64,000 nt of DNA from Candidatus Nitrotoga sp. LAW (GCA_003402315.1 QFXI01000018.1:62001-126000); one strand, 5' to 3'. Counted from the first letter of the stretch, positions 9,684 to 21,232 are shown. Translations and numbers: made by a program. Notes: a model not told the origin generated them from the letters alone.

Positions 9684-10163
9684 ATGAAATGTCCATTTTG
9701 CAAAGGCCCCGACACCCAGGTGGTGGACACTCGCGAAAGCGAGGAGGGTGATAGTATCCGCCGCCGCCGCCGCTGCCTGTCTTGCGAAAAACGCTTTACC
9801 ACCTATGAAACAGTCGAGCAACGTATGCCGCAGGTGGTCAAGCAGAACGGTATGCGCGCTGCGTTCAATGAAGAAAAATTGGGCACCAGTTTTAATCGTG
9901 CATTGCATAAGCGACCGGTTCCGACAGAGCTAGTAGATGCAGCCATAGATCATGTAAAACAAAGAGTGTTCGCCCTTGGCGAACGTGAGATCGGTACCCG
10001 GCAAATCGGCGAGATGGTGATGAAGGAATTGTTGAAACTGGACAAGGTAGCCTACATTCGTTTCGCTTCGGTGTACAAAAGTTTCCAGGATGTGAGAGAT
10101 TTTTCTGAGGCGGTCGAGGCAGTGCGTCAATCGCCTGCAAAGTCCAAACCGCGAGCGAGTTGA
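9684..10163 (+). CDS. nrdR: transcriptional repressor NrdR
   Basis: 159 aa. A zinc ribbon (C3-P-F-C6 and C31-L-S-C34) is followed by an ATP-cone domain from about residue 48. NrdR senses ATP/dATP and represses ribonucleotide reductase genes. The position between glyA and ribD is common in betaproteobacteria. The next gene starts as this one ends (stop 10161-10163, ATG 10166), so they are probably cotranscribed. Confidence 0.96.
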   Translation: MKCPFCKGPDTQVVDTRESEEGDSIRRRRRCLSCEKRFTTYETVEQRMPQVVKQNGMRAAFNEEKLGTSFNRALHKRPVPTELVDAAIDHVKQRVFALGEREIGTRQIGEMVMKELLKLDKVAYIRFASVYKSFQDVRDFSEAVEAVRQSPAKSKPRAS

Positions 10164-10165
10164 AT

Positions 10166-11299
10166 ATGTTGTCCGCGCAAGATAGCCTGTGGATGGCTAA
10201 AGCGCTGCACTTGGCAGAGCGCGGTCTGTATACCACCAGCCCCAATCCGAGAGTCGGCTGTGTGTTGGTACGCAAGGACAAGATCGTGGGTGAGGGTTGG
10301 CACCAATATGCTGGTGAACCTCATGCGGAAGCGCATGCATTGCGCGTAGCCGGGGAAGCGGCGCGCGGTGCAACTGTTTACGTTACGCTGGAGCCTTGTA
10401 GCCATCAGGGCAGAACCCCTCCTTGCGCTGATGCGTTGGTTGATGCAGGCATTACGCGTGTGGTAGTGGCAATGCAAGATCCAAATCCGCAGGTGGCAGG
10501 ACAAGGCATGGAAAAATTGCGCGCTGCAGGTATCGAGGTTGAGTGCGGATTGATGGAAGTTGCGGCGCGTGAACTGAACATTGGATTTTTCTCACGTATG
10601 ACGCGTAACTTACCGTGGCTACGCAGCAAGATCGCCATGAGTCTGGATGGACGCACAGCATTGAATAATGGGTTGAGCCAGTGGATTACTGGCGCAGCAG
10701 CGCGGCAAGATGTGCAAAATTGGCGCGGGCGCTCCTGCGCGGTGCTGACCGGCATCGGAACGGTGCTGGCTGATGATCCGCAGCTTAACGTGCGTGAACC
10801 GCAACTGGCTATCCATGAACCGCAACTGAGTGGCCACGGGATAAAAGCCCTACGTCAACCCTTGCGTGTGGTGTTGGATAGCCAGTTGCAATTGCCGTTA
10901 ACAGCACGCATTCTGTGCGGTGGTAATGTGGTGGTTTACACAGCCACATCCGATTTTCAAAAAATAGCCGTACTCGAAAAATTGGGGGTACGCGTTGTTG
11001 TGTTGCCGGATGAGTGTGGGCGTGTAGATTTAATTGCGATGCTACGCGACTTGGCTGCAAACGGCTGCAACGAAGTGCTAGTGGAAGCGGGCAGACTATT
11101 GAATGGCGCGCTGCTCCAAGCGGGACTGGTGGATGAATTGGTGCTGTATTTAGCACCGCAGTTGCTCGGTGATATGGCGCGCGGCATGGCGCAACTGGAT
11201 GAATTAACGATGCTAGACCAACGCATAGAACTGGAATGGCAGGATGTGCGTAATGTCGGTAAGGATTTGCGTATCGTGGCACGGGCGCGTCATAAATGA
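10166..11299 (+). CDS. ribD: bifunctional riboflavin biosynthesis protein RibD
   Basis: 377 aa from ATG 10166 (a TTG six bases earlier is also in frame). The N-terminal deaminase domain has the zinc motif HAEAHAL and PCSHQGRTPPC. The C-terminal reductase domain starts near 150 (LRSKIAMSLDGRTA). It carries out the second and third steps from GTP in riboflavin synthesis. It is first of the rib genes in a run that continues through ribE, ribBX, ribH and nusB. Confidence 0.96.
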   Translation: MLSAQDSLWMAKALHLAERGLYTTSPNPRVGCVLVRKDKIVGEGWHQYAGEPHAEAHALRVAGEAARGATVYVTLEPCSHQGRTPPCADALVDAGITRVVVAMQDPNPQVAGQGMEKLRAAGIEVECGLMEVAARELNIGFFSRMTRNLPWLRSKIAMSLDGRTALNNGLSQWITGAAARQDVQNWRGRSCAVLTGIGTVLADDPQLNVREPQLAIHEPQLSGHGIKALRQPLRVVLDSQLQLPLTARILCGGNVVVYTATSDFQKIAVLEKLGVRVVVLPDECGRVDLIAMLRDLAANGCNEVLVEAGRLLNGALLQAGLVDELVLYLAPQLLGDMARGMAQLDELTMLDQRIELEWQDVRNVGKDLRIVARARHK

Positions 11300-11359
11300 A
11301 TATTTATTTAGCCACACATCATGGAAAGTTATATGCACCCGACGAAATCGGAATGCAGC

Positions 11360-11956
11360 ATGTTTAGTGGCATCATCGCAGATGTGGGCATCATTGAACA
11401 CGCGAAAGACCGTGATGGGGGTCTGGATCTTTCCATAGCCACTCATGCGCTCGGTATGGAAGACGTGCAACTTGGCGACAGCATCGCAGTGAATGGCGTG
11501 TGTCTGACTGTCGTAAAAATTGATGGTAATCGTTTCAGCGTGAATGTGTCGCGGGAAACATTGAATTGTACCGTCGGACTGGAGGTACAAGGTGTTCGTG
11601 TCAACTTGGAAAAAGCGCTGCGCCTGGCTGACCGGCTGGGCGGGCATCTGGTGAGTGGCCATGTGGATGGCGTCGGTGAAGTGGTGGAATTCACCGATCT
11701 CGAAGAAAGCTGGAAACTTAGCGTGCGTGTGCCGCAATCATTGGCGAAATATATCGCGGTAAAGGGCTCCATCACAATCAATGGGGTGAGCCTGACAGTG
11801 AATCAGGTTGAAAGTGATGTGTTCAGCGTGAATTTAGTTCCGTACACATTAGAGGTGACCACACTGAACGAATTGCGTGCTGGCGATAAGGTCAATGTGG
11901 AAATTGACCTTATCGCGCGTTACGTTGAACGCATTATGCAAGCAAGGGGTGAGTGA
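11360..11956 (+). CDS. ribE: riboflavin synthase alpha subunit
   Basis: 198 aa from ATG 11360 (MFSGIIADVG, the conserved start). It has two lumazine-binding repeats, seen as NGVCLTV near 46 and NGVSLTV near 145. It makes riboflavin from two molecules of dimethylribityllumazine. Its stop lies two bases before the ribBX start, so translation is probably coupled. At 198 aa it is slightly short for the family but has both repeats. Confidence 0.95.
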   Translation: MFSGIIADVGIIEHAKDRDGGLDLSIATHALGMEDVQLGDSIAVNGVCLTVVKIDGNRFSVNVSRETLNCTVGLEVQGVRVNLEKALRLADRLGGHLVSGHVDGVGEVVEFTDLEESWKLSVRVPQSLAKYIAVKGSITINGVSLTVNQVESDVFSVNLVPYTLEVTTLNELRAGDKVNVEIDLIARYVERIMQARGE

Positions 11957-11958
11957 AC

Positions 11959-13053
11959 ATGACAGATATTGCACCGATACAAGAAATTATTGCCGAAATC
12001 CGCGCCGGACACATGGTCGTACTGGTAGACGAGGAAGACCGTGAGAACGAGGGCGATCTGTTGTTTGCCGCCGAATTCGTTACGCCTGAAAAAATAAATT
12101 TCATGGCTAAGCATGGGCGTGGACTGATTTGCCTTACATTGACCGACGCCCATTGCAAGCAACTTAACTTACCGTTAATGGTGCGCGACAATGGTTCCCC
12201 GCTGGGAACCAATTTCACACTTTCCATCGAAGCGGCGAGCGGCGTAACGACGGGGATTTCTGCAACCGATCGTGCGCGCACCGTGCAGGTTTCCGTTAAT
12301 AAAAATGCCAAGCCAGCAGACATCGTACAGCCGGGACATATTTTTCCGCTGATGGCGCAGAAAGGCGGTGTACTGGTGCGCGCCGGCCATACCGAGGCAG
12401 GTTGTGATTTGGCGCAATTGGCAGGACTAACTCCCGCCTCGGTTATCTGCGAAATTTTAAAAGATGATGGCGAGATGGCGCGCTTGCCCGACCTGATAAC
12501 CTTCGCGCAACTGCATGGCTTGAAAATCGGCACCATCGCCGACTTGATCGAACATCGTAGCCAGCATGAAAAACTGGTCGAGCGCGTGGCAGAACGGTCA
12601 GTGCAAACGGCTTACGGCACATTCGATCTAATCAGCTATGTGGACAAAACTACGCAGCGCACCCATCTGGCCTTGGTTAAGGGTGACATCCAGCCGCAAA
12701 TTGAGACGCTGGTGCGCGTACATGAGCCGCTGTCAGTACTGGATTTTTTGGAGCAGGCAAGTTTCAAGAATTCAATCAGCGTGCATGATGCGATGCTTAA
12801 AATTAGCCAGTCCTCCGCCGGTGTATTGGTGTTATTGCATCGCAACGAAACTTCGGGTGACTTGTTAGCACGGGCCGTCGCCAAGCCTGATGCACACCAT
12901 ATTTCCCAGTGGGATTTGCGCAGTTACGGCATTGGCGCGCAGATTCTGCGCGACCTGAATGTTGGCAAGATGCGCCTGCTCGCTACCCCACGCAAGCTGC
13001 CGAGCATGGCGGGATTTGGTCTTGAAGTTGTTGGTTACGCACAACACGAATAA
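11959..13053 (+). CDS. ribB: DHBP synthase with degenerate GTP cyclohydrolase II domain (RibBX type)
   Basis: 364 aa from ATG 11959, with AGGGGTGAG in front. Residues 1-205 are a complete 3,4-dihydroxy-2-butanone-4-phosphate synthase: DEEDRENEGDL, the HGRGLIC block and RAGHTEAGCDL. The C-terminal half has the shape of GTP cyclohydrolase II but lacks its three zinc cysteines (the C-x10-C-x-C motif). At that position it reads VRVHEPLSVLDFLEQASF. It therefore very likely makes only the butanone phosphate. This matches the RibBX variant known from proteobacteria, in which a separate ribA supplies the cyclohydrolase; none is in this window. Confidence 0.92.
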   Translation: MTDIAPIQEIIAEIRAGHMVVLVDEEDRENEGDLLFAAEFVTPEKINFMAKHGRGLICLTLTDAHCKQLNLPLMVRDNGSPLGTNFTLSIEAASGVTTGISATDRARTVQVSVNKNAKPADIVQPGHIFPLMAQKGGVLVRAGHTEAGCDLAQLAGLTPASVICEILKDDGEMARLPDLITFAQLHGLKIGTIADLIEHRSQHEKLVERVAERSVQTAYGTFDLISYVDKTTQRTHLALVKGDIQPQIETLVRVHEPLSVLDFLEQASFKNSISVHDAMLKISQSSAGVLVLLHRNETSGDLLARAVAKPDAHHISQWDLRSYGIGAQILRDLNVGKMRLLATPRKLPSMAGFGLEVVGYAQHE

Positions 13054-13142
13054 ACCGCAGGTATTTCCAATTAATCGTCACATTACAAGCGTTTCCAGCA
13101 TTTCCTGACAATGGCAAACTGGGAGGGCTACCAGGATAAATA

Positions 13143-13595
13143 ATGAAAGAAATCGAAAAGAATTTGAATGGTACGGGAATGCGCATTGGCATCGTACAAA
13201 GCCGCTTTAATCCAGTGATTTGTGAAGGCCTTCTGGCAGCTTGCCGGGCGCAGCTTGCCCAGCAAGGGGTGAGTGATGCGGACATCACGTTGGCGAGTGT
13301 GCCTGGCGCATTAGAAATTCCATTGGTGTTGCAGCGGATGGCGCAAAGCGGAAAGTTCGATGCGCTTATAGCCCTGGGCGCGGTAATTCGCGGGGATACT
13401 TACCACTTTGAAATTGTGGCGAATGAATCCGCACGCGGGGTGAGCGAAGTGCAACTGCATGGCGGCTTGCCCATCGCCAATGCCATTCTTACAACCGATG
13501 TCGATGAACAGGCAGAGGAACGCATGAATACCAAAGGCGCGGAAGCTGCGTTAGTGGCGATTGAGATGGCAAATCTATTGAAGGAACTGGCATGA
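13143..13595 (+). CDS. ribH: 6,7-dimethyl-8-ribityllumazine synthase
   Basis: 150 aa. Conserved parts are [11 protein letters not shown] near 22, [10 protein letters not shown] near 55, and [18 protein letters not shown], which contains the catalytic histidine. It condenses the RibD product with the RibB product in the penultimate step of riboflavin synthesis. It overlaps nusB by four bases (ATGA), which points to one transcript. Confidence 0.96.
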   Translation: MKEIEKNLNGTGMRIGIVQSRFNPVICEGLLAACRAQLAQQGVSDADITLASVPGALEIPLVLQRMAQSGKFDALIALGAVIRGDTYHFEIVANESARGVSEVQLHGGLPIANAILTTDVDEQAEERMNTKGAEAALVAIEMANLLKELA

Positions 13596-14068
13596 GCGAA
13601 CCAACTGTCAAGGCAAAAGGACTGCCAAAAAGTTCGCGCCGCCGCTCACGCGAACTAGCTTTGCAAGGCATCTATCAATGGCGCTTGACTAGCGACGACC
13701 GAGAGCAAATTGAAAAACAGATTCTTGCTGAAAAGGGAATGGGCCGCTGCGATGTGGAATTTTTCAGCAAATTGTTGCGTGGCGTACTGACACAACATGC
13801 AGAACTTGAGACGGTTGTTGCCACGCACCTTGACCGCGCCCTGGATGAACTCAGTCCGGTTGAGTTTGCTGTATTGATGATCGGCGTATACGAGTTAACA
13901 TTTCACCCAGAAATCCCCTATCGCGTGGTTATTAACGAGGCAGTAGAGCTTGCCAAAACGTTTGGTGGTACAGACGGACACAAGTTTGTTAACGGTGTGC
14001 TGGACAAGGTGGCGGCGCAAGTTCGTGTAGTTGAAGTACGCGGGGATAGCGGTAAAATTGTTGCGTGA
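13592..14068 (+). CDS. nusB: transcription antitermination factor NusB
   Basis: 158 aa, helical, starting with the basic stretch [18 protein letters not shown] and ending with the conserved [15 protein letters not shown]. NusB binds BoxA RNA with S10 (NusE) in rRNA antitermination. The ribH-nusB pairing is widespread. Confidence 0.95.
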   Translation: MSEPTVKAKGLPKSSRRRSRELALQGIYQWRLTSDDREQIEKQILAEKGMGRCDVEFFSKLLRGVLTQHAELETVVATHLDRALDELSPVEFAVLMIGVYELTFHPEIPYRVVINEAVELAKTFGGTDGHKFVNGVLDKVAAQVRVVEVRGDSGKIVA

Positions 14069-14260
14069 AAGTGGATATAGGCGTGGCCGCCATATAAGGT
14101 CAAACAAATCAATTCATCATTCGAAAATTCCCGCTTAAGAAATGGGAAGCGCTGTCCAGTTATGTGGAGCTATCTCTGCCGTGATAGATTCAACCTTCGG
14201 CCACATTTTAACTAAAGGACATCTCTAAACACTACTGCATCGAAGATCAATGCTTATTGA

Positions 14261-15133
<873 letters not shown>

Positions 15134-15177
15134 TTTTCTCAAATGCTTATATAACAGGCGGTCACATATCCCACCGT

Positions 15178-15370
15178 CATAACCCACCACGGCGAACAAC
15201 AAGGACAGCGCGTGGTGACAGCCTGAACAAACGAGAGCAATTATCGCACCATCCGTACCTGGCCCTCGTGGCTGAAGCGCGCATAGTGGCCAACTTCTGG
15301 TTGGCCGGGCGATGTCAAAAGTACCAACAATGTCCTGCAATTCATCGAATCCATCCTGCACCATCTGATG
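15178..15370 (+). pseudogene. transposase remnant (IS1380/IS4-like)
   Basis: One frame reads LNKREQLSHHPYLALVAEAR followed by IVANFWLAG. A second frame continues as GDVKSTNNVLQFIESILHHL after a frame change near 15303. This resembles the central part of IS1380-type transposases (HHP...VAEARMVANFWLR...NNVLAFLE). Only about 190 bases remain, with no ends visible. The rest of the 355-base gap between cld and the acyltransferase gene shows nothing else. Confidence 0.5.
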
Positions 15371-15488
15371 TTGTAAATCAGTCGAACTGTTGCACGAGGA
15401 TCGGCTAATGGATTATTTAGGTTAAGATAACGTTAGAATTTAATTAATCGCCAAAGCTTTTTTCCATCTGCCACAGATCAAAAGTCAT

Positions 15489-16574
15489 ATGCATAATTTC
15501 AATACCATTGGACAACATGTACTCGGGAGGAACAATAACTACCTGTTTATTCGGTTTGTAGCTGCATCGTTGGTCATTTTCTCCCATAGCTACCATTTGT
15601 CAGGTAACTTTAACTCAGAGCCCTTGTTGTGCCTGCTTCAGTTTATTGATTTTAGCGCGGTCGCAGTAGCCATTTTTTTTGTTGCAAGTGGCTTTTTGAT
15701 TTCTCAGAGTTTTGACTCTCGCAGAAATATCTTTGCATTTCTTGAGGCCCGCATATTACGTATATTTCCTGGGCTTATCCTGACCGTGTTATTTACCGTA
15801 TTCATTGTTGGGGCATGGGCGACCACACTGCCATTAACCGAATACTTCAAAAACCCTGAAACAATGCAATATCTCTTCAATAACATCAAACTTAACACTC
15901 AATACACATTGCCCGGAGTTTTTCGCAACACGCCCTTTCCCAACGGTGTAAATGGCGCATTATGGACATTACGTCTGGAGTTCTATATGTACCTAATGGT
16001 GGCTGCATTGGGTATGCTGGGATTGCTTAAGACAAGATGGCTCTGTAATCTGCTCTTGCTATTTTGCTTCATCATTTTTTTGTGGCATCCGGCAGCTTTG
16101 TTTTTTATCCCGGCCGAATGGGCACTTCCGCACTTGAAACTCGCTGGTTGTTTTTTGCTGGGACTGCTCGCGTATGTTAACCGGGCACATATCCCCCTAA
16201 ATTTTTCGATTGGCGCAGGACTAATTGCTTTGACCTTTGCAGGCTATGGCACATCATGGTTTATGTATCCCTTTTATGTTTCATTGGCGTACATAACATT
16301 ATTGCTGGCCTACCATCCGTTGCTACGGTTAAATCAATTTAACCGTATCGGCGATTATTCATATGGCCTATACATTTTCGGTTTCCCTGTTCAACAAAGT
16401 CTAGTTTATTTGCTGGGCAAACCCGATCCGCTGTTTTTATTTGGATTAACTTTCCCACTAACATTGTTATTAGCAGTTTTTTCTTGGCATTTTATTGAAA
16501 AACCATCCTTGAATTTAAAAGGCATGCTTTCCAAAAAAATTTTTTGGCGCAGAAGAGCTGCTATAAAACAATAA
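15489..16574 (+). CDS. membrane acyltransferase family 3 (OafA/YrhL type)
   Basis: 361 aa with about ten hydrophobic helices. The N-terminus has the family pattern NYLFIRFVAASLVIFSHSYH, with the H of FSH as likely catalytic residue, and the second block is NGALWTLRLEFYMYLMV. Such proteins transfer acetyl or other acyl groups to cell-surface sugars at the inner membrane. No polysaccharide cluster is adjacent, so the acceptor is unknown. The low GC and AT-rich flanks suggest a separate origin from the housekeeping genes. Confidence 0.85.
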   Translation: MHNFNTIGQHVLGRNNNYLFIRFVAASLVIFSHSYHLSGNFNSEPLLCLLQFIDFSAVAVAIFFVASGFLISQSFDSRRNIFAFLEARILRIFPGLILTVLFTVFIVGAWATTLPLTEYFKNPETMQYLFNNIKLNTQYTLPGVFRNTPFPNGVNGALWTLRLEFYMYLMVAALGMLGLLKTRWLCNLLLLFCFIIFLWHPAALFFIPAEWALPHLKLAGCFLLGLLAYVNRAHIPLNFSIGAGLIALTFAGYGTSWFMYPFYVSLAYITLLLAYHPLLRLNQFNRIGDYSYGLYIFGFPVQQSLVYLLGKPDPLFLFGLTFPLTLLLAVFSWHFIEKPSLNLKGMLSKKIFWRRRAAIKQ

Positions 16575-16754
16575 AGTCCAGTATGAACTGGGCTTGCAGG
16601 TATGTTGTTACTGCATTAGGCACCATGAAAAATTATCCGCACCGCAGGGACACTTCTTGAAACACTCCCGTGGCTGGCATCCATCATCATTCTGCGGCGC
16701 CCTGATGACAGGGCATTTCTAGTTGTGACTGTGTGCGTATTTAATGAGGGAAGA

Positions 16755-19709
16755 ATGATGTCGAACTTGCTGAAAGTATTAAGGACGGTAACAACTGAAA
16801 AAATATTTGTGATGTTTTTTGCGCTCATCGCGTTCAATGTCACGATGTTTGAAGCGCACGTAGCGCCGGCGCTCGACAGTTCGTTCGGAAGCAGCGGCAT
16901 CGCGCGCATCGGGGTGCCCTCCGGTGCGGAAGATACGCCATCCGCGTCCGCTCTGTAGCGCGACGGCAAGTTGCTGCTTGCCGGTTGGACGGCGGGACGG
17001 CAATCGCATGCTTTTGTTCTCCGGCTGCTTCCGAACGGTGTCCCTGATGCCAGATTCGGCCAGAATGGCGTTGCCTTGTTCGATCTGCCCAATGAATACT
17101 ATTACAATATCCAACAACTCGAGCAGGGTGCCGATGGTTCCATACTGATAATTGGATCTAGCGGGAGCGGCCTTGTACTGACCCGACTCACGGCGACCGG
17201 CATTCTCGACACCAGCTTTGGCACGCAAGGTTTCTCCAGTGTGGAGCTGTTGGCTAACGGAGCCCCGGCGCGCTTCATTCAACAGCCGGACGGCGGTCTG
17301 CTGATCGTCTCAGACGCCACGCAAGGGTCGCAATTTGCATTACAACTTACACGTCTTAACCCATTCGACGTGCGTGATTCAACCTATGCACCGAACGGCG
17401 AAAAGATACTCAGCAGTCTGCCCCCGAATTTTGGGATGGCCTCAGTTGTCGCCGAGCCGGATGGCGGGTTTACAGTTATGGCAAGAGCGACCTTTAGTGG
17501 CGGCACCTATCTGCTGGTTCGCGTGACGGCCGCCGGTACGCTCAATCTTGGCTTTGGAAATGCTGGTTTAGTCTCGGGGTACGACGTAGGCAACCCCTTT
17601 GATCAGCCGGTCACGATGGTGCGCACCGCTAATGGCAGATTGCTCCTGATGGGTGATGCTTCACCCCTCGGGAGTGGCAAGATCGTTTTGTGGCGAGTCA
17701 CTGTCGGCGGCTTGGCCGATGCGTCTTTCGGTACTGCTGGTCGGCTTGAGATCGGCAGCGGCGACTCCTACGGCTACAATTTTAGATTGGCAGCGCTGAG
17801 TGATAACAGTATCGCATTGGTCAACGCCCCCACTGCGCGCGTGAGTCGCTCTGATGTCAGCGGTGCCCTGGATAGTGCTTTTGGCGCTGCCGGCAGCGCG
17901 ACCATTGCACTTGCCGGCTATAGTACATTCTCCGCTATAGGCGTCCTGCCAAATGACGCAGGTGGCTTGTTGATACCGGCAGCAGCCGGTCGGACCGTGA
18001 CATGCGGCCACACTTGCTTTCCTCGCGGCGTGGATGCTGCCGTTGCAAGCCTCGATGGCAGCGGTCGCCTCCAAACCAGCTATGGCCGCGGCGATGGCTT
18101 CGCTGTCGTGAACACTGCCGAATACAGCAACGACAAGGTTGACGCGATACTGGTTGAAACTTCGGGCAAAGTTGTGCTTGCAGGTAGTTCAGATGCAGAC
18201 GCGACCTTTGATTATTTGCTTGAACGCCTGATGGCAAATGGTTCCCCTGACACTGCATTCGGGACAAACGGGCGCGCGGCGCCGAGACAATATAGTCACT
18301 TTATGGGCAAGGTGCGTGCAGCTGAACAAGAAAGCGGCGCGATAACGGTCGTGACTGGAACCGCAGCCGGATATTTTGGCCAGGTCGGCACCGTCACAGC
18401 GTTTCGACTTGACTCTGCCGGGATGCTCTACGCCGGATTCGCCCCCGCTCTCGCAGCACCAGCGATAGGCAATATGGATATTGCGTTGGGCGTTCGTCCA
18501 GATGGGCGCCTGCTTTACGGAACGACAACGTACAACGGAACTGCAATTTTGCAGCAGACAATGCCGGACGGCACGCCTGACCAGAATTTCGGCGCAGGCG
18601 GTAAAATTGAATTCGCGTTGCCTGCTGGGGAAGTTTCGCGCCAAGCGGATCTGGTTTTGCTTGGCGACGGCTCAGTTGTCTTTGCCGTACTAACAACTCA
18701 GAACCTACGGCTCTATAAGGTCGATTCGAATGGGTTGCCGGTAGCTTCGTTTGGGACGGGCGGACAGTTTGCCTATGCTGATGTTGATACCAGAGCATTC
18801 TCCAATGGAAAACCATTCTCCTTGCTCTCACTGAGCGATGGCTCCCTGCTAGCCGGCATTCGCAACGCACTATCCAGTTCGTTAAGCGGGTCGCTGCTCG
18901 TGATTCGAATTTCCAACAATGGCCTGCTGATCGGGGCGAATAATTTGTTGGCGGATCCGGGTAGTTTCGATTGGGATTTTGCTGCACTACCTGACGCCAG
19001 TGTGGCGATAGCGCGCAGCCGTTACGGTGCAACGAGCTCGGCAGCGCTATATCGCCTGCTTCCGAATAACAGTCTTGATGCGAGCTTCGGTCTTGGTGGG
19101 GCGTATCCGCTACCCGGCATGTTAAGCGTTAGCGCGCTAGCGCTCGATTCCAATTCTCGTTTACTTGTTGCGGGACAGGATGCGACGAGTGCTGTTCTGG
19201 CTCGCTATGAGCTGAACGGAACGATCACCAGCACACCTATCGTTGAGTTCTATAACACCCATCTGGATCATTATTTTATCACCGCCGACGCTGGTGAAGC
19301 TGCGGGCATCGATAGCGGGAGCGCGGGGCCGGGCTGGATTCGCACCGGAAATAGTTTCAAGTCGGGCGGCAGCACGCCCGTTTGCCGATTCTACGGCAGC
19401 CAGGTTCCCGGCCCCAATTCACATTTCTATACATTAGCGGGCACTGAATGTGATGGCCTTAAGCAGCTTCAGGCCATCACGCCTGCCACGCAGAAGCGTT
19501 GGAATTTCGAAAGTCTGGATTTTATTTCGACGCTACCGATCAATGGTACCTGTCCGACCGGGACAGTGCCGGTCTATCGGGCCTATAACAATGGGTTTGC
19601 CCGCGGTGTCGACAGCAATCATCGCTTTTCCAGTGATGCAACAGCCATCCAGGAAGTCGTCATACGCGGCTGGATCAATGAGGGTGTGGTCATGTGTGCG
19701 CCGATTTAA
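16755..19709 (+). pseudogene. secreted delta-60 repeat protein with DUF5648 C-terminus, one amber stop
   Basis: The gene starts at ATGATG 16755 behind GAGGGAAGA, with a signal segment (KIFVMFFALIAFNVTMF). At 16956-16958 a TAG interrupts the frame in SASAL-stop-RDGKLLLAG, where a glutamine (CAG) would fit the delta-60 repeat consensus. The frame then stays open to 19709, giving about 912 more codons. There are some 12 repeats of the type L-D-x-S-F-G-x-x-G, a beta-propeller-like secreted repeat. The last 160 residues (VEFYNTHLDHYFITA, then RFYGSQVPGPNSHFYT) are a DUF5648 domain. A single substitution disables it; a sequencing error, readthrough or a downstream start at TTG 16971 without a signal peptide are alternatives. 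Confidence 0.8.
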
Positions 19710-19763
19710 CTTGCCTATAGTTAGAGTGGTTTGAGAGGTGCTAAAGCGCGAAGAGAAACGACA

Positions 19764-19798
19764 ATAATAAAAACCCCCGCATCACCGAGGTTTTTTGG
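19764..19798. terminator. probable intrinsic terminator
   Basis: AAAAACC and GGTTTTTT flank CCCGCATCACCGA, 55 bases after the stop of the delta-60 gene. It ends a plus-strand transcript and also sits behind the hsdR fragment on the minus strand. Confidence 0.55.
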
Positions 19799-19821
19799 TT
19801 GTTTTGTTGCCTCAAGCCATA

Positions 19822-19989
19822 TCACGAAACATCAAAATTTAGAAAGCTGTGCGACAAAGCCACATCAATGTTGTGGCTACCTACCCGGTTTATCCTGTTA
19901 CCCAGATAGTTGTAGCCCAACGTTTCGCGGAATAGCTTCACCACGCGCTCTTGGCTCTCCTGCTCTTCATCCCACATCAGATATTGCAT
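19822..19989 (-). pseudogene. HsdR (type I restriction enzyme) N-terminal fragment
   Basis: A 55-codon frame from ATG 19989 reads MQYLMWDEEQESQERVVKLF, then GYNYLGNRINRVGSHNIDVAL, and stops. The pattern (QERVVxLF, GYxYLGN, NIxxxL) is that of the start of type I restriction subunit R, normally about 1000 aa, so more than 90 percent is gone. It lies directly downstream of fic. Type I loci of the order hsdM-hsdS-fic-hsdR are common, which supports the call. Confidence 0.65.
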
Positions 19990-20007
19990 GGCCTAGCTTC
20001 CTCGTTG

Positions 20008-21138
20008 TTACTTGAACAGCTTCAAATAAGCATCAAACACGTATATCTTTCCACGCTTGCTTCCGGTGATTTCTTTCAATATACCGAACTGCTCCAAATC
20101 AGCAATCAACTTGTACGCCGATGCTGACGATATGTCCGCCACCTTGCACACCTTGGCCGCATCGACCATCGGATGCTGATAAAGATAATGCAGCACCTTC
20201 TGTGCATTCGCTGTTCGGCTGCCCAACGTCTGGATCTGCGCTTCCACCTGCTTCTGTAGTTTGAGGATATTGTCGAACGTCGTGATACTGCTTTTTGCAG
20301 TTTCAATCACGCCCACCAGAAAAAACTTGAACCATTGCAACAAGTCATTCTTCTCCCGCACCCGCATCAGGTTATCGTAATAAAGCTGGCGGTTGCGCTC
20401 GAAAAAATCCGATAAATAAAGCACCGGCTGTTTCAAAATTCCCCTGCTTACTAAATACAAAGTAATCAGCAAACGCCCCACGCGGCCATTGCCGTCCAGA
20501 AATGGATGGATAGTTTCAAACTGATAATGCACTAGCGCAATTTTCAGCAACTCGGGAAAATGCTGCTTGTCGTTATGCACAAACTGCTCGATGTCGCTGA
20601 TCAACTCACTGACGGAAACATGCACTGGCGGTACAAAAATCGCATCGTCAATGGTTGCCCCACCAATCCAGTTTTGGCTAGTGCGAAATTCGCCCGATTG
20701 CTTGTGCTTGCCACGCACACCCTGCATCAATGTCTTATGAGTCTCACGAATCAACCGCGCAGAAAAGGGCAGCGTATGCAACTTGGTCACCGCCTTGTTC
20801 ATCGCCAACACATAATTCTGCACCTCCTCCCAGTCATCTCGCCTCTCCAGCGCAACATCCTCCTTCTCCAGCAGTGCCTCCTCCATATTCGTCTGCGTGC
20901 CTTCAATCTTGCTCGATTGGGTTGCCTCCTTCAGCACATGCATACGAATAAACAGATCGATGTTGGGGATGTACTCAGAATACATATCCAGCCTGCCCAG
21001 CTCGCGGTCGGCCTGACCGAGCAACTGGATCAACGCCATATCATCCACCACCCATGCGCGGTTGATGGGATTGGGTTGAAAGCTTTTGTGGTGCGCTTGC
21101 CGAACGACATGTCCAGACTGGAATTTTTTCATCGACAT
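20008..21138 (-). CDS. Fic-domain protein with N-terminal inhibitory helix
   Basis: 376 aa. The catalytic motif is complete: H211-P-F-L-D-G-N-G-R-x-G-R222. Fic enzymes usually transfer AMP from ATP to a hydroxyl on a target protein. The inhibitory motif S75-x3-E79-G80 (SSKIEG) lies upstream in the same chain, making this a class II, self-inhibited Fic. A winged-helix domain occupies the C-terminus (VLHYLYQHPMVDAAKVCKV to LEQFGILKEITG). It sits between remnants of hsdS and hsdR, so it has outlived its restriction locus. The target is unknown. Confidence 0.9.
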   Translation of the reverse strand: MSMKKFQSGHVVRQAHHKSFQPNPINRAWVVDDMALIQLLGQADRELGRLDMYSEYIPNIDLFIRMHVLKEATQSSKIEGTQTNMEEALLEKEDVALERRDDWEEVQNYVLAMNKAVTKLHTLPFSARLIRETHKTLMQGVRGKHKQSGEFRTSQNWIGGATIDDAIFVPPVHVSVSELISDIEQFVHNDKQHFPELLKIALVHYQFETIHPFLDGNGRVGRLLITLYLVSRGILKQPVLYLSDFFERNRQLYYDNLMRVREKNDLLQWFKFFLVGVIETAKSSITTFDNILKLQKQVEAQIQTLGSRTANAQKVLHYLYQHPMVDAAKVCKVADISSASAYKLIADLEQFGILKEITGSKRGKIYVFDAYLKLFK

Positions 21139-21232
21139 GGCCTCCCTTGAAATTAAAATAACTCCGTATATTATTTTAGATATTATGCAAAAAATAAAAT
21201 AATGCCAAGTGTTAATTTAGTCTCGCGTACCC

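Noticed and set aside
16779..17282. 167-codon minus-strand frame
   Set aside because: Opposite the delta-60 repeat gene; no similarity or start signal.
20560..21150. 196-codon plus-strand frame
   Set aside because: Lies entirely opposite the fic gene, whose motifs are intact; an antisense shadow.
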